NCBI GenBank assembly: GCA_964543235.1
Contig: CAZIXE010000024.1
Location: 1 to 53,034, forward strand
Source of the DNA: JANMMJ01 sp964543235
GTDB lineage: Bacteria > Pseudomonadota > Alphaproteobacteria > Rhizobiales > Aestuariivirgaceae
Direction of reading: 5' to 3'
DNA length: 53,034 nt
Below the pieces are notes generated by a model. It was given only the letters and a program-made list of their open reading frames with translations. It was not told the origin of the DNA and did no database searches. Shown in pieces: positions 8,849-17,780 of this stretch. The translations under genes and the position numbers were made by a program. Positions within the stretch are counted from its first letter, which is position 1. Every line of letters begins with the position of its first letter.

Positions 8849-11641
8849 ATGCCGTTCCTCGAGGCCATTACCTTCACCCTGCCCTGGGCCCTGGCCGGCC
8901 TGGCGGCGCTGCCGCTCATCTGGTGGCTGCTACGCTTCACGCCGCCGCGCCCGCAGGCGGTGAAGTTTCCGCCGCTGCGCCTGCTGCTCGAACTCGTCTC
9001 CAAGCAGGACCAGCCCGACAAGACGCCGTGGTGGCTGCTGTTGCTGCGCCTGGCCATTGCCGCCCTGGTGATCTTTGCCGTGTCGCATCCGCTCTACGCC
9101 CCGGGAAGATCGCCCGTGCTCGACGCGCGGCCGCTGCTGATCGTTGTCGATGACGGCTGGGCTGCCGCCCGCGACTGGACGGCACGCGCCCGCATCCTGC
9201 GCGAATTGCTCGACAGCGCGGCCCGGAATGGCGCGCCGGCCGCCCTCGCCACCACCGCCCCGGCAGCCCGGATGGGCGCCGTCGAACTGGCGGCCGCACC
9301 GGATATCGCCCGTCGCGCTTCCGCCCTCGCCCCCAGGGCGCTGGCCCCCGACCGGCCGGCCCTTCTGGAGCGCCTGCGCGCGACCTTCGCCAATGCCGAC
9401 GGCCTGCGCGTCGCCTGGCTCGCCGATGGCCTTGACTACGGCGACTCCCGGGGCTTTGCCGAGGGCCTTGCGGGCCTTGCCGCGGGGCGGGCGAGTGTCG
9501 ACGTGTTCCTGCCCGACCGCGCAACGATCCCTGGCGCCCTCGCCGTTCCGGTCATTGATGGCGGCCGCATCAAGGTCACGGCCCTGCGCGTCCCGGGACC
9601 CGCTGCCGAACAGTTGGTCCGGGCCCACGCCGCCAACGGCCGCACCCTCGCCGAGGCCCGGCTCACTTTCGCCAGCGATGCAGGCCGCGCCGAAGCCGCG
9701 CTCGAACTGCCGCTCGAATTGCGCAACGAGGCGAGCCGCATTGCCATCGCCGATGGCGGGACGGCTGGCGGCGTCTTCCTGTTCGACGACCGCTGGCGCC
9801 GCAAGACGGTGGCGTTGCTGGCCGGTTCCGGTCTCGAACAGGCCCAGCCCCTGCTGTCGCCGCTCTACTATGTGTCACGCGCCGTCGAGCCTTATGCCGA
9901 AATCTTCCGCCCGGTCGATGTGCGCGACCTCAAGGAGCAGCTCGAGGCCGGCCTGTCCATGCTGGTACTTGCCGATATCGGGGTGCTGCCTGGCGAGGAA
10001 CGTGAGGCCGTGACCAAATGGGTGGAGGCGGGCGGCATGTTGCTGCGTTTTGCCGGCCCTCGCCTGGCTGGCGGCCAGGACGACCTCGTGCCTGTCACCC
10101 TGCGCGAAGGCGGCCGCTCGCTGGGCAGTGCCTTGAGCTGGGAGACCCCGCAGGCCATGCAGACCTTCCCCGAGCAAAGTCCCTTTGCCGGGCTGGCGCT
10201 CGATCCCACTGTCCGCATCACGCGGCAGGTGCTGGCCGAACCTGATGCGGGTCTCCAGGAGCGCGTCTGGGCCAGTCTTGAGGATGGCACCCCGCTGGTG
10301 ACCGCCACCCAGCGCGGCAAGGGCGCCATCGTGCTGTTCCATGTCACCGCCAACGCCGACTGGTCTAACCTGCCGCTAACCGGCCTTTTCGTCGAAATGC
10401 TGAGGCGGATCCTCGACATCGCCCCGGGCGCCGGCGGCAGTCCCGCCCCCGGGGCGACCGCCGAACAATCCTCAGCCGCCTGGACGCCGCTGCGCGTGCT
10501 GAACGGCGCCGGCGATCTCGTCGACCCGCCACCCGAGGCCGGCCCCATCCCCGCCCGCGACATGGACCAGGCGGTCGCCGGCGCCGCCCGTCCGGCCGGC
10601 AGTTACAGCCGCGGCGGCGCCCAGCGTGCTCTCAACATCATCACCACCGGCGACGCGCTCGTGCCCATCACCGGCCTGCCGCCCGGCATCGCCACGCGAA
10701 GTTTTGCCGATGTTCCCGAACTTCCCCTGGCTCCCTGGCTGTTTGCGGCGGCATTTGCCCTGTTCCTGCTCGACTGCATCGCCGCTCTCGTTCTCTCCGG
10801 CGCCTGGCGGCGCCTGCGCCCGTCGGGTGCTGCCGCAGCCCTGGCCCTGGCCTTGTTCACGCTGGCACCAGCCAGCGACCTTCGTGCGCAGGAGCCCGAT
10901 CTCGACTTCGGCTTGCGGTCAACCCTGGCGACACATCTGGCCTATGTGCTTACCGACGACGCCGCCGTGGACGACGTCAGTGGCAAGGGCCTTCAGGGCC
11001 TCGGCAACATTCTGGTTGCCCGCACCTCCGTCGAGCCGGGCGATCCCGTCGGCATCGACATCGAGCGCGACGAGATCGTCTTCTTTCCGCTGCTCTATTG
11101 GCCGGTCCTCCCCGATGCACAGCCCCCCTCGCCCGCCGCCCTCGCCAAGATCGACGCCTACATGAAGAACGGCGGCACCATCTTCTTCGATACCCGCGAG
11201 GACGGCACCAGCTTCGATGCCCTGTCCGGCAATACGTCACCCGCACTCCTGGCGCTGCGCGGCATACTCGAGAAGCTCGACATTCCGGCCCTCGAGCCGG
11301 TACCGCCCGAACACGTGCTCACCAAGTCCTTCTATCTGCTGCAAAGTTTTCCCGGTCGCTATGACCTGGGCCAGCTCTGGGTCGAATCCACCGATACCGA
11401 GGGGACCGCTGCCGGCAATGCCGACGGGGTGAGCTCCATTCTGATCGGTTCCAATGACTATGCTGCTGCCTGGGCCCAGGACCCGAGTGGCGAGCCGCTT
11501 TTCGCCGTGATGCCAGGTGGCGAGCGCCAGCGCGAATATGCCTATCGGGCGGGAATCAACATCGTGATGTATGCGCTGACCGGCAACTACAAGGCCGATC
11601 AGGTGCATGTGCCTTCACTGCTCGAGAGGCTCGGACAATGA
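8849..11641 (+). CDS. DUF4159 membrane protein with N-terminal BatA-like region
   Basis: 930 residues. Two N-terminal membrane segments (about residues 7-27 and 62-82) flank an Arg/Pro-rich linker, as in BatA (aerotolerance) N-terminal domains. A large extracytoplasmic region follows, with a VWA-like fold and a glutamine-amidotransferase-like domain (SMLVLADIGVLPGEER...). Two more hydrophobic segments lie near residues 630-670, and a C-terminal DUF4159 domain follows (FFPLLYWPVLPDAQ; MKNGGTIFFDTRE). The protein is predicted to work with MoxR and DUF58 at the cytoplasmic membrane; biochemical function is unknown. The next gene overlaps its stop by ATGA. Confidence 0.85.
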   Translation: MPFLEAITFTLPWALAGLAALPLIWWLLRFTPPRPQAVKFPPLRLLLELVSKQDQPDKTPWWLLLLRLAIAALVIFAVSHPLYAPGRSPVLDARPLLIVVDDGWAAARDWTARARILRELLDSAARNGAPAALATTAPAARMGAVELAAAPDIARRASALAPRALAPDRPALLERLRATFANADGLRVAWLADGLDYGDSRGFAEGLAGLAAGRASVDVFLPDRATIPGALAVPVIDGGRIKVTALRVPGPAAEQLVRAHAANGRTLAEARLTFASDAGRAEAALELPLELRNEASRIAIADGGTAGGVFLFDDRWRRKTVALLAGSGLEQAQPLLSPLYYVSRAVEPYAEIFRPVDVRDLKEQLEAGLSMLVLADIGVLPGEEREAVTKWVEAGGMLLRFAGPRLAGGQDDLVPVTLREGGRSLGSALSWETPQAMQTFPEQSPFAGLALDPTVRITRQVLAEPDAGLQERVWASLEDGTPLVTATQRGKGAIVLFHVTANADWSNLPLTGLFVEMLRRILDIAPGAGGSPAPGATAEQSSAAWTPLRVLNGAGDLVDPPPEAGPIPARDMDQAVAGAARPAGSYSRGGAQRALNIITTGDALVPITGLPPGIATRSFADVPELPLAPWLFAAAFALFLLDCIAALVLSGAWRRLRPSGAAAALALALFTLAPASDLRAQEPDLDFGLRSTLATHLAYVLTDDAAVDDVSGKGLQGLGNILVARTSVEPGDPVGIDIERDEIVFFPLLYWPVLPDAQPPSPAALAKIDAYMKNGGTIFFDTREDGTSFDALSGNTSPALLALRGILEKLDIPALEPVPPEHVLTKSFYLLQSFPGRYDLGQLWVESTDTEGTAAGNADGVSSILIGSNDYAAAWAQDPSGEPLFAVMPGGERQREYAYRAGINIVMYALTGNYKADQVHVPSLLERLGQ

Positions 11642-13701
11642 ATTGGAACGTCGTCTTTGCGCCGCTCCTGCCCGTGCCGCTGCTGATCGGGTTGTGTGCG
11701 GCCGGACTGCTGCTCGTCCTGGCGACTATCTTCTTCCGCGCCCGCGGCTGGCCTTTGCGCGCCGTGAGTTTCCTGCTGCTTGCGGCCGCCTTGTTCAATC
11801 CGTCGCTGCACAGCGAAGACCGCGAGTATCTGCCCGATATTGCGGTAGCTGTCATCGACCGCAGCCAGAGCCAGGACATCGGCGAACGCGCCGCGCAGAC
11901 GGCCGAGGCCGAAGCGGCGCTGCGCCGGGCCGTGCAGAATCTGGGAAATGTCGAACTGCGCGTTGTCGGGGCAACGTCGGGCTTTGTCGCGCGCGATGAC
12001 GGCACGCGCCTGTTCGAAGCGCTCGACCGCGCCCTCGCCGATATCCCGCCGGAGCGCTATGCCGGCGCCATTTTCGTCACTGACGGCCAGGTGCACGACG
12101 TCCCTGCCGATCTTGCCAAGACCGGCATCAATGGGCCGCTGCATGCCCTGATCACCGGCGAGCGCGGCGAGAAGGACCGCCGTATCGTGCTCGAACAGTC
12201 GCCACGTTTCGGCATCGTCGGGCGCGACCAGATCCTGAAATTCCGCGTCGACGAACATGGCGGCGGTGGTGGGCCCGTGTCGGTCAGCATCAAGATCGGC
12301 GACAGCGAACCGCAGGCGGTCGAGGTGTTGCCGGGCCAGATGGTGGAGGTGCCCTTTACCATCGACCGCGGTGGCCAGAACATCGTGGAAATTGCCGCGG
12401 CTCCGATGGAAGGGGAGATCACGCTGCAGAACAACCGCGTCATGAGCGTCACCGAAGGTATCCGCGAGCGCCTGCGCGTCCTGCTCGTGTCCGGCGAACC
12501 TCATCCTGGCGAGCGCACCTGGCGCAATCTGCTGAAGGCCGACGCATCCGTCGATCTCGTCCACTTCACGATTCTGCGGCCACCGGAGAAGCAGGACGGC
12601 ACCCCGATCAAGGAATTGTCGCTGATCGCCTTTCCCACCCGTGAACTGTTTGTGGAGAAGCTCGACGAGTTCGACCTTGTGATCTTCGATCGCTACCAGC
12701 GCCAGGGCGTGCTGCCCCTCGCCTACCTCGCCAATGTTGCCGACTATGTCGATCGCGGTGGCGCCGTCCTGATCGCGGCGGGTCCCGATTTCGCCGAACC
12801 GGAAGGACTCTACAACACGCCGCTCGGCAGTGTGCTCTCGACCCAGCCCAGCGGCAATGTCATCGAGGGCGCTTTCCGCCCGCGGCTGACGCAGAAGGGC
12901 CGGCGCCATCCGGTGACCGCCGGCCTGCCGGGCAGCGGTGCTGAGGAACCGACCTGGGGTCGCTGGTTCCGGCTGATCGAAGCCGATCCGGGCGACGGCG
13001 AAACCATTATGGCGGGGATCGAAGACCGGCCGCTGCTGGTCCTGGCCCGCAAGGGCGAGGGCCGTGTCGCCCAGCTGCTGTCGGACCACGGCTGGCTGTG
13101 GGCCCGGGGCTATGACGGCGGCGGCCCCCAGACGGAATTGCTGCGTCGTCTGGCCCACTGGCTGATGAAAGAACCAGACCTTGAAGAGGAGGCGCTCCGC
13201 GGCCGCCAGGACAATCGCCAGCTCGTGGTGGAGCGGCGAACCATGGCCGATGCCGCCAAGCCCGTCACGGTCACGACGCCTTCGGGCAAGACCGAAACCC
13301 TGAACCTCCTTGAGGAGGCCCCCGGCCTCTGGACTGCCCGGCTCGCGGTCAGCGAAGCGGGACTCTTCCGGCTCAACGACGACGACTTGACATCGATCGC
13401 CGTGATCGGCAACGCCGACCCGAAGGAGACGGCTGACGTTGTCGCAACGGAAGAGAAGCTGGCGCCCGCCGTCAAGGCCCTGGGTGGCGGCATCGCCTGG
13501 CTGGCTGACCGCGGCGGCATCCCGCGGGTCGTCAAGGCTGACCCCGGCCGCCAGATGGCGGGATCTGGCTGGATTGGCCTCAGGGAGAACGGCGCGTACC
13601 GCGTGCGCGGCCTGCAGGACATTCCGCTCTTCGCTACCCTGCTCGCCCTCGCCGCGCTGTTGCTGCTGCTCTCGGGCATGTGGTACCGCGAAGGCCGCTG
13701 A
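11638..13701 (+). CDS. Large membrane protein of the MoxR operon (VWA / amidotransferase-like periplasmic domain)
   Basis: 687 residues. Two membrane segments at the N-terminus (about residues 10-35 and 40-57), a long periplasmic region, and one C-terminal membrane helix (residues ~662-680). The periplasmic part starts with a VWA-like fold (DIAVAVIDRSQSQDIG; GAIFVTDGQVHDVP). It continues with a Rossmann-like, class-I-amidotransferase-like domain (DLVIFDRYQRQGVLPLAYLAN) without an evident catalytic triad. It is the last gene of the moxR operon, overlapping the DUF4159 gene by 4 bases, and is usually annotated as a hypothetical or glutamine amidotransferase-like membrane protein. Confidence 0.8.
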   Translation: MNWNVVFAPLLPVPLLIGLCAAGLLLVLATIFFRARGWPLRAVSFLLLAAALFNPSLHSEDREYLPDIAVAVIDRSQSQDIGERAAQTAEAEAALRRAVQNLGNVELRVVGATSGFVARDDGTRLFEALDRALADIPPERYAGAIFVTDGQVHDVPADLAKTGINGPLHALITGERGEKDRRIVLEQSPRFGIVGRDQILKFRVDEHGGGGGPVSVSIKIGDSEPQAVEVLPGQMVEVPFTIDRGGQNIVEIAAAPMEGEITLQNNRVMSVTEGIRERLRVLLVSGEPHPGERTWRNLLKADASVDLVHFTILRPPEKQDGTPIKELSLIAFPTRELFVEKLDEFDLVIFDRYQRQGVLPLAYLANVADYVDRGGAVLIAAGPDFAEPEGLYNTPLGSVLSTQPSGNVIEGAFRPRLTQKGRRHPVTAGLPGSGAEEPTWGRWFRLIEADPGDGETIMAGIEDRPLLVLARKGEGRVAQLLSDHGWLWARGYDGGGPQTELLRRLAHWLMKEPDLEEEALRGRQDNRQLVVERRTMADAAKPVTVTTPSGKTETLNLLEEAPGLWTARLAVSEAGLFRLNDDDLTSIAVIGNADPKETADVVATEEKLAPAVKALGGGIAWLADRGGIPRVVKADPGRQMAGSGWIGLRENGAYRVRGLQDIPLFATLLALAALLLLLSGMWYREGR

Positions 13702-13746
13702 CACAGCCGGCCGGCAGGGGATGGCAGGTTGTGGCCGACAAGGTAC

Positions 13747-14268
13747 CTATGCGGCAACTTGCGCGGCCCGCCAGGGCGCGCGCACCAGTCCCTGGACGGC
13801 GGCCAGCGCCCCATCCTGAAGTTCCAGATAGAGAAACCGCTTGGGATCGACCGGACCCGGCAGCGCCAGCCGTCCTTCCGGCAGGCGCTGGAAGCCGACC
13901 CGTGCATAGTAGGGCTCGTCTCCCACCAGCACAACGAGCTGATGCCCGAGCGCCTTGGCCCGGGCAAGCCCCTCCTGCATGAGCTTGAGGCCGATACCGA
14001 GATTCTGCCGTTCGGGATGGACGGCAAGTGGTCCAAGCAACAGGAGTGGCGTGGCTTCGCTCCCCGCGACCAATGGCCAGAAGCTGATCGCGCCGACCAA
14101 CCCGAAATCCGGCTCTCGCACCACCAGAGACAGCCCTTCAATCGCTCGGTTCCCCTCTCTGAGCCGGTAAGAGGTCTTGGTGCGCCGGTCGAGACCGAAG
14201 GCCAGATCAAGCAGGTGTTCGATGGCGGCCTCGTCGCAGGCCTGGGCAGCTTCAACCGTGTAGGTCAT
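13747..14268 (-). CDS. GNAT-family N-acetyltransferase
   Basis: 173 residues from ATG 14268 (MTYTVEAAQ...); an upstream in-frame ATG would add eight residues of unlikely leader. The acetyl-CoA-binding region is LLLLGPLAVHPERQNLGIG (motif A, Q/RxxGxG/A type), then ALGHQLVVLVGDEPYYARVGF. This is the pattern of small YhbS-like GNATs that acetylate amines on small molecules or proteins. Substrate unknown. It converges on the moxR operon with a 45-bp gap that has no clear terminator. Confidence 0.83.
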   Translation of the reverse strand: MTYTVEAAQACDEAAIEHLLDLAFGLDRRTKTSYRLREGNRAIEGLSLVVREPDFGLVGAISFWPLVAGSEATPLLLLGPLAVHPERQNLGIGLKLMQEGLARAKALGHQLVVLVGDEPYYARVGFQRLPEGRLALPGPVDPKRFLYLELQDGALAAVQGLVRAPWRAAQVAA

Positions 14269-14448
14269 GAAAATCAACCTTCGCAGAAACAAGGGAACAG
14301 GCGCTCACCAGCCGGTCGTCTACGAAAGTGAAGTGCAACGATAAGCCGGAGCGGATCAGACGCAGGCAATCCCACGGCGTCGTCGCGATGCTCTGGCAGG
14401 GGCAAGAATCATGGCGCGGCCCATATCACGCCTTCCCGCCCGCGTAAA

Positions 14449-14913
14449 CTACCAAACCGCCTGCGGCTCGGCACCCCGGGTGATCTCGTCTATGCGACGG
14501 AGCGTTCCTGCAGTTGTCCCTTCGGGCAGCTGCCCAAGCGGGAAAAAACGCGCCTCGGCGATTTCCAGCGTCGGCGCCCAGGGACCGCGGTTGAAGTCGC
14601 GCACCACCAAGCAGGCAATGTGGTCGCCCCGGAAATGCTCCTCATTGGAGAACAACCCGTGCAGTTTAGGAAGATCATGGGCAATGACGCCACACTCTTC
14701 CCTGAGTTCACGAACAGCCGCTGCGAACACCGTCTCGCCACGGTCGACGCCGCCGCCAGGGAATTGCCAGCCCGGCGCATAGGTGTGGCGCACCAGCAGG
14801 ACCTCTGTATCCGTGAGCGCGCACACCCTGACGCCGAGCGTCATGCCGCGGCTGAGGCGGAACCACGGATGCAGGACCGTGCGCGAGGCCGTGGTTAACA
14901 AGAGCTTTCTCAT
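14449..14913 (-). CDS. Nudix hydrolase
   Basis: 154 residues from ATG 14913 (MRKLLLTTASR); the open frame continues ten residues upstream, but the internal Met gives the usual family N-terminus. A complete Nudix box is visible: GGGVDRGETVFAAAVRELRE followed by ECGV, which satisfies Gx5Ex7REUxEExGU. It probably hydrolyses a nucleotide-linked substrate; the sequence does not say which. It is transcribed away from the ceramide-synthase-like gene, so 14914-15043 is a shared 130-bp promoter region. Confidence 0.85.
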   Translation of the reverse strand: MRKLLLTTASRTVLHPWFRLSRGMTLGVRVCALTDTEVLLVRHTYAPGWQFPGGGVDRGETVFAAAVRELREECGVIAHDLPKLHGLFSNEEHFRGDHIACLVVRDFNRGPWAPTLEIAEARFFPLGQLPEGTTAGTLRRIDEITRGAEPQAVW

Positions 14914-15043
14914 GTGCCCAGTGTGCAGAAAACCTCTTTCCAATGTCTTATATAGGTAAACTTGTATTCGTCCTGCAGGGCCACTAAGCCTTGTGGCCTG
15001 ACCGGGCGCCGCGCGGTGCTCCCTACGAGGTTCTCGTTACTTC
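14914..15043. promoter_or_regulatory. Divergent intergenic region before the sphingolipid operon
   Basis: 130 bp between the minus-strand Nudix gene and the plus-strand ceramide-synthase-like gene. It has an AT-rich core (CTTATATAGG at 14948-14957), unusual for this GC-rich DNA and a plausible promoter for one or both directions. A 6-bp hairpin (GGCCAC...GTGGCC, 14979-14998) follows in what would be the leader of the plus-strand operon and has no T-tract. Assignment of -35/-10 boxes is uncertain. Confidence 0.35.
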
Positions 15044-16183
15044 ATGACCGCCATCACCATCGTTCCAGTGAACGGCAAGACCGGGCTCGCCGACTTCATT
15101 CGCGTGCCGCACGACGTGTTCCGGGACGATCCGCACTGGGTCGCGCCCCTCGACATCGAACGTCGCGAACACCTTGATCCCGCCAGAAACCCCTATTTCC
15201 GTCACGCCGAGGCGCAGCTCTTTGTCGCCCATCGCGCCGGCCGCCCCGTGGGCCGTATTTCAGCCCAGCTTGACCGCCTGCGCCTTGAACGCCATCGCGA
15301 TGCGACCGGCCAGTTCGGATTCTTCGACGTGCCGGACGACCGCGCGGTCTCGGCGGCGCTCATTGGCGCCGCCGCCGCCTGGCTCCGTGCCAGAGGCCTG
15401 CAGCGGATGCAGGGACCCTTCAGTTTCTCGATCAACGACGAGACGGGCCTGCTGGTCGATGGCTTTGACACACCGCCCTGCATGATGATGGGCCACGCCA
15501 GGCCCTACATGGCAGCCCATCTCGAGGCCGCGGGCTTTGCCAAGGTGAAGGACGTGCTCGCCTATGACTATGACGCGCGCAAACCGCTGCCGCGCGCCAT
15601 GCAGGCCATGGCCGACAAGGTCAAGGCGGCGCCCGACATCGCCTTGCGTGCCTTGGACAAGAAGCACCTCGAGCGCGATCTCGCCATTGTCATGGACATC
15701 TTCAACGATGCCTGGAGCGACAACTGGGGCTTCGTGCCATTCACCACTGAAGAGGTCAACCAGCTCGGCAAGAATCTCAAGATGCTGGTGAGTGATGGCT
15801 ACATCGCCATTGCCGAATACCGCAGCCAACCGGTGGCCATGGCCGTCACCCTGCCCGACATCAACGGCTGGCTGGCGGATCTTGGAGGCCGCCTCCTGCC
15901 TTTTGGCTGGGCCAAGCTGGCCTGGCGCCTGCTTCTGACTGCCCCCAAGGCCGTGCGCATGCCGCTGATGGGGGTCCGGAAGGCCTATCATGGCACAGCC
16001 TTGGGTTCGGCCCTGGCCCTCGGGGTGATCGAGCGGATCCGGCGCTATCATCTCGACCGCGGCACCGCACGCGCCGAGCTTTCCTGGATTCTCGAGGACA
16101 ACCGGGACATGCGACGGATCATCGAGGGACTTGGCGCGCAGCCCTACAAGACCTACCGGATCTATGAAATGACCATCGCATGA
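15044..16183 (+). CDS. YghO-like acyltransferase, probable bacterial ceramide synthase
   Basis: 379 residues with the pattern of YghO/GNAT-like N-acyltransferases. The N-terminal half has FRDDPHWVAPL, NPYFRHAEAQLFVAH and GRPVGRISAQLD. The middle has QGPFSFSINDETGLLVDGFD, and the C-terminal GNAT half has AELSWILEDNRDMRRIIEGL. A protein of this class is the N-acyltransferase (bCerS) of Caulobacter ceramide synthesis, joining an acyl-CoA to the sphinganine amine. The family also contains proteins of unknown role, so the assignment leans on the location: it opens a run ending in serine palmitoyltransferase, ACP, ceramide reductase and acyl-ACP synthetase. It overlaps the next gene by ATGA. Probably a peripheral, cytosolic-face protein. 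Confidence 0.75.
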   Translation: MTAITIVPVNGKTGLADFIRVPHDVFRDDPHWVAPLDIERREHLDPARNPYFRHAEAQLFVAHRAGRPVGRISAQLDRLRLERHRDATGQFGFFDVPDDRAVSAALIGAAAAWLRARGLQRMQGPFSFSINDETGLLVDGFDTPPCMMMGHARPYMAAHLEAAGFAKVKDVLAYDYDARKPLPRAMQAMADKVKAAPDIALRALDKKHLERDLAIVMDIFNDAWSDNWGFVPFTTEEVNQLGKNLKMLVSDGYIAIAEYRSQPVAMAVTLPDINGWLADLGGRLLPFGWAKLAWRLLLTAPKAVRMPLMGVRKAYHGTALGSALALGVIERIRRYHLDRGTARAELSWILEDNRDMRRIIEGLGAQPYKTYRIYEMTIA

Positions 16184-16971
16184 CCGGCGCCTGGCGAGCC
16201 ATCGTGCTGGCTGCCGGCCGCGGACCGGATGACCCGCTGGCCCGCGCCTTCGGCGTTACTCACAAATGCGCCATTCCGCTCGCGGGTGTTCCCATGTTGC
16301 GGCGCGTCGTCGATACCCTGACGAGCCATCCCGCTGTCACCGCCATTACCGTGTCGATCGATGAGCCGGCCATTGCCGCCCAACTCCTGGACAACTGCAC
16401 CGGCAAACCGACAGTGGTCCGTTCTGAGCACAGCGCGGCAGCATCGGCCGCAGCCGCCGCCCGGGAACAGCGGGGACGCTATCCGCTGCTGCTGACCACA
16501 GCCGATCATCCCTTGCTGGATCACGCCATGCTCGATTTCTTCATGTCCGGCTGCCTATCCTCAGGCGCCGACCTCTGCGTCGGGTTGGCCACCGCCGAGA
16601 CGATTCTGGCCGCCTATCCCGACGCCAGGCGAACCTTTCTCACCTTCGGGCGTGATCGTGTATCGGGGTGCAACCTCTTTGCCCTGATGAACGAACGCGC
16701 GCTTGCCGCCCTCGCCTTCTGGTCTTCGCTTGACCGGCTGCGCAAGCAACCCTGGCGTCTGGTGGGCGCCTTCGGCGTGATACCCCTTCTGCGCTACGCA
16801 ACGGGGAGCATTTCACTCCAGTCCGCCTTCGCACTCGCCTCGAAGCGCCTGGCGCTGCGGGCCGTACCCGTTCTCATGCCCTACGCCGAAGCCGCCATCG
16901 ATGTCGACAAGCCCGCTGACAAGGACCAGGCCGAAGCGATCTTGCGCAATCGCGCCGGCGTCACCATTTAG
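16180..16971 (+). CDS. MobA-like NTP transferase
   Basis: 263 residues. GT-A type nucleotidyltransferase fold: AIVLAAGRGPDDPLARAFGV at residues 7-26, where GxGxR-type loops bind the NTP, then HKCAIPLAGVPML and the metal-binding region LLTTADHPLL (residues ~106-115). This is the pattern of cytidylyl- or guanylyltransferases related to MobA and IspD. The substrate is unknown. Its position directly after the ceramide-synthase-like gene, with a 4-base overlap, suggests activation of a headgroup or a precursor for the lipid. Its last 11 bases overlap tail-to-tail with the LicC-like gene. Confidence 0.72.
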   Translation: MTGAWRAIVLAAGRGPDDPLARAFGVTHKCAIPLAGVPMLRRVVDTLTSHPAVTAITVSIDEPAIAAQLLDNCTGKPTVVRSEHSAAASAAAAAREQRGRYPLLLTTADHPLLDHAMLDFFMSGCLSSGADLCVGLATAETILAAYPDARRTFLTFGRDRVSGCNLFALMNERALAALAFWSSLDRLRKQPWRLVGAFGVIPLLRYATGSISLQSAFALASKRLALRAVPVLMPYAEAAIDVDKPADKDQAEAILRNRAGVTI

Positions 16972-17689
16972 CCACCATATGGCGGGCCGCGGTGAGATCG
17001 GCGGGAAAATCGACCTCGCCCCATTCTTCCCCGTCCATGGCAATGGTCTGCACATTGATCTTCTTGGCCAGAAGTCCGACCGCCGAGGGGAACCACTGTT
17101 TCAGTCCGGCAGGATCATGCATGGCATTGTCCAGGATACTGGCATACTGGCCTGCACCGCTGCCGCGAAACAGATAGAAGCCGATCGCCTCGGCATCGAC
17201 GGCTTCGAGCGGCAGCGTCTTGCCGATTTCGGTGAGCCGCGTGCCGTCGACCATGACCTTCATGTCGTCGGCATCGTATTTGGGCTTGTGGTTGATCGCC
17301 ACCGTCGCCGCCGCGGCAGGCGCCGCCAGAAGCTTCTCGACCAGGCTGGTGCGAAACACATTATCGCCATTAACCTGGACAAAATCGCCGTCCATCTCGT
17401 GCCGTGCCATCCAACAACTCGCGAGATTGTCGGCCACCGAGAAGAAAGGATTGAACACGGTGCGAATGACCAGCCCGGCGGCCGCCGCGATCGCGGCAAG
17501 CGCCTCGTCCATGCGCCGCGCCGCATAGCCTGTGACCACCACGAATTCCTTGATGCCGCAGGCCGCAAAAGCCTCGATTTGCCGCTCGACAAGGGTCTTG
17601 CCGCCGATGTCGAGCAGTGCCTTGGGAACGTCGGAAGTCAGCGGCAGCAGTCTCTTGCCCTGTCCGGCCCCAAGAATGATGACTTTCAC
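16961..17689 (-). CDS. LicC-like nucleotidyltransferase (sugar-phosphate or phosphocholine cytidylyltransferase family)
   Basis: 242 residues. The start is taken as GTG 17689, giving VKVIILGAGQGKRLLPLTSD with an AGGGGATC ribosome-binding site just upstream; an open extension to 17788 has no family resemblance. The GAGQGKRLLPLT loop with KAL and the later VQVNGDNVF are typical of LicC/RfbA-type enzymes, which couple CTP (or another NTP) to a phosphorylated alcohol or sugar. It lies on the opposite strand to its neighbours inside the lipid island, sharing a 91-bp promoter region with the metallophosphoesterase. It may activate a headgroup, but this is inference. Confidence 0.72.
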   Translation of the reverse strand: MKVIILGAGQGKRLLPLTSDVPKALLDIGGKTLVERQIEAFAACGIKEFVVVTGYAARRMDEALAAIAAAAGLVIRTVFNPFFSVADNLASCWMARHEMDGDFVQVNGDNVFRTSLVEKLLAAPAAAATVAINHKPKYDADDMKVMVDGTRLTEIGKTLPLEAVDAEAIGFYLFRGSGAGQYASILDNAMHDPAGLKQWFPSAVGLLAKKINVQTIAMDGEEWGEVDFPADLTAARHMVAKW

Positions 17690-17780
17690 GATGCTTGATC
17701 CCCTGCCCTGCGAACGCCTATGACCGGGCCACTCCTTCGCACCCGACCCGGTTGAAGTCAACGACACGCGCCACAACTGC

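Noticed and set aside
11599..13704. Minus-strand open frame of 701 codons opposite the last MoxR-operon gene
   Set aside because: Antisense shadow; the plus-strand protein has membrane helices, a conserved fold and fits the operon.
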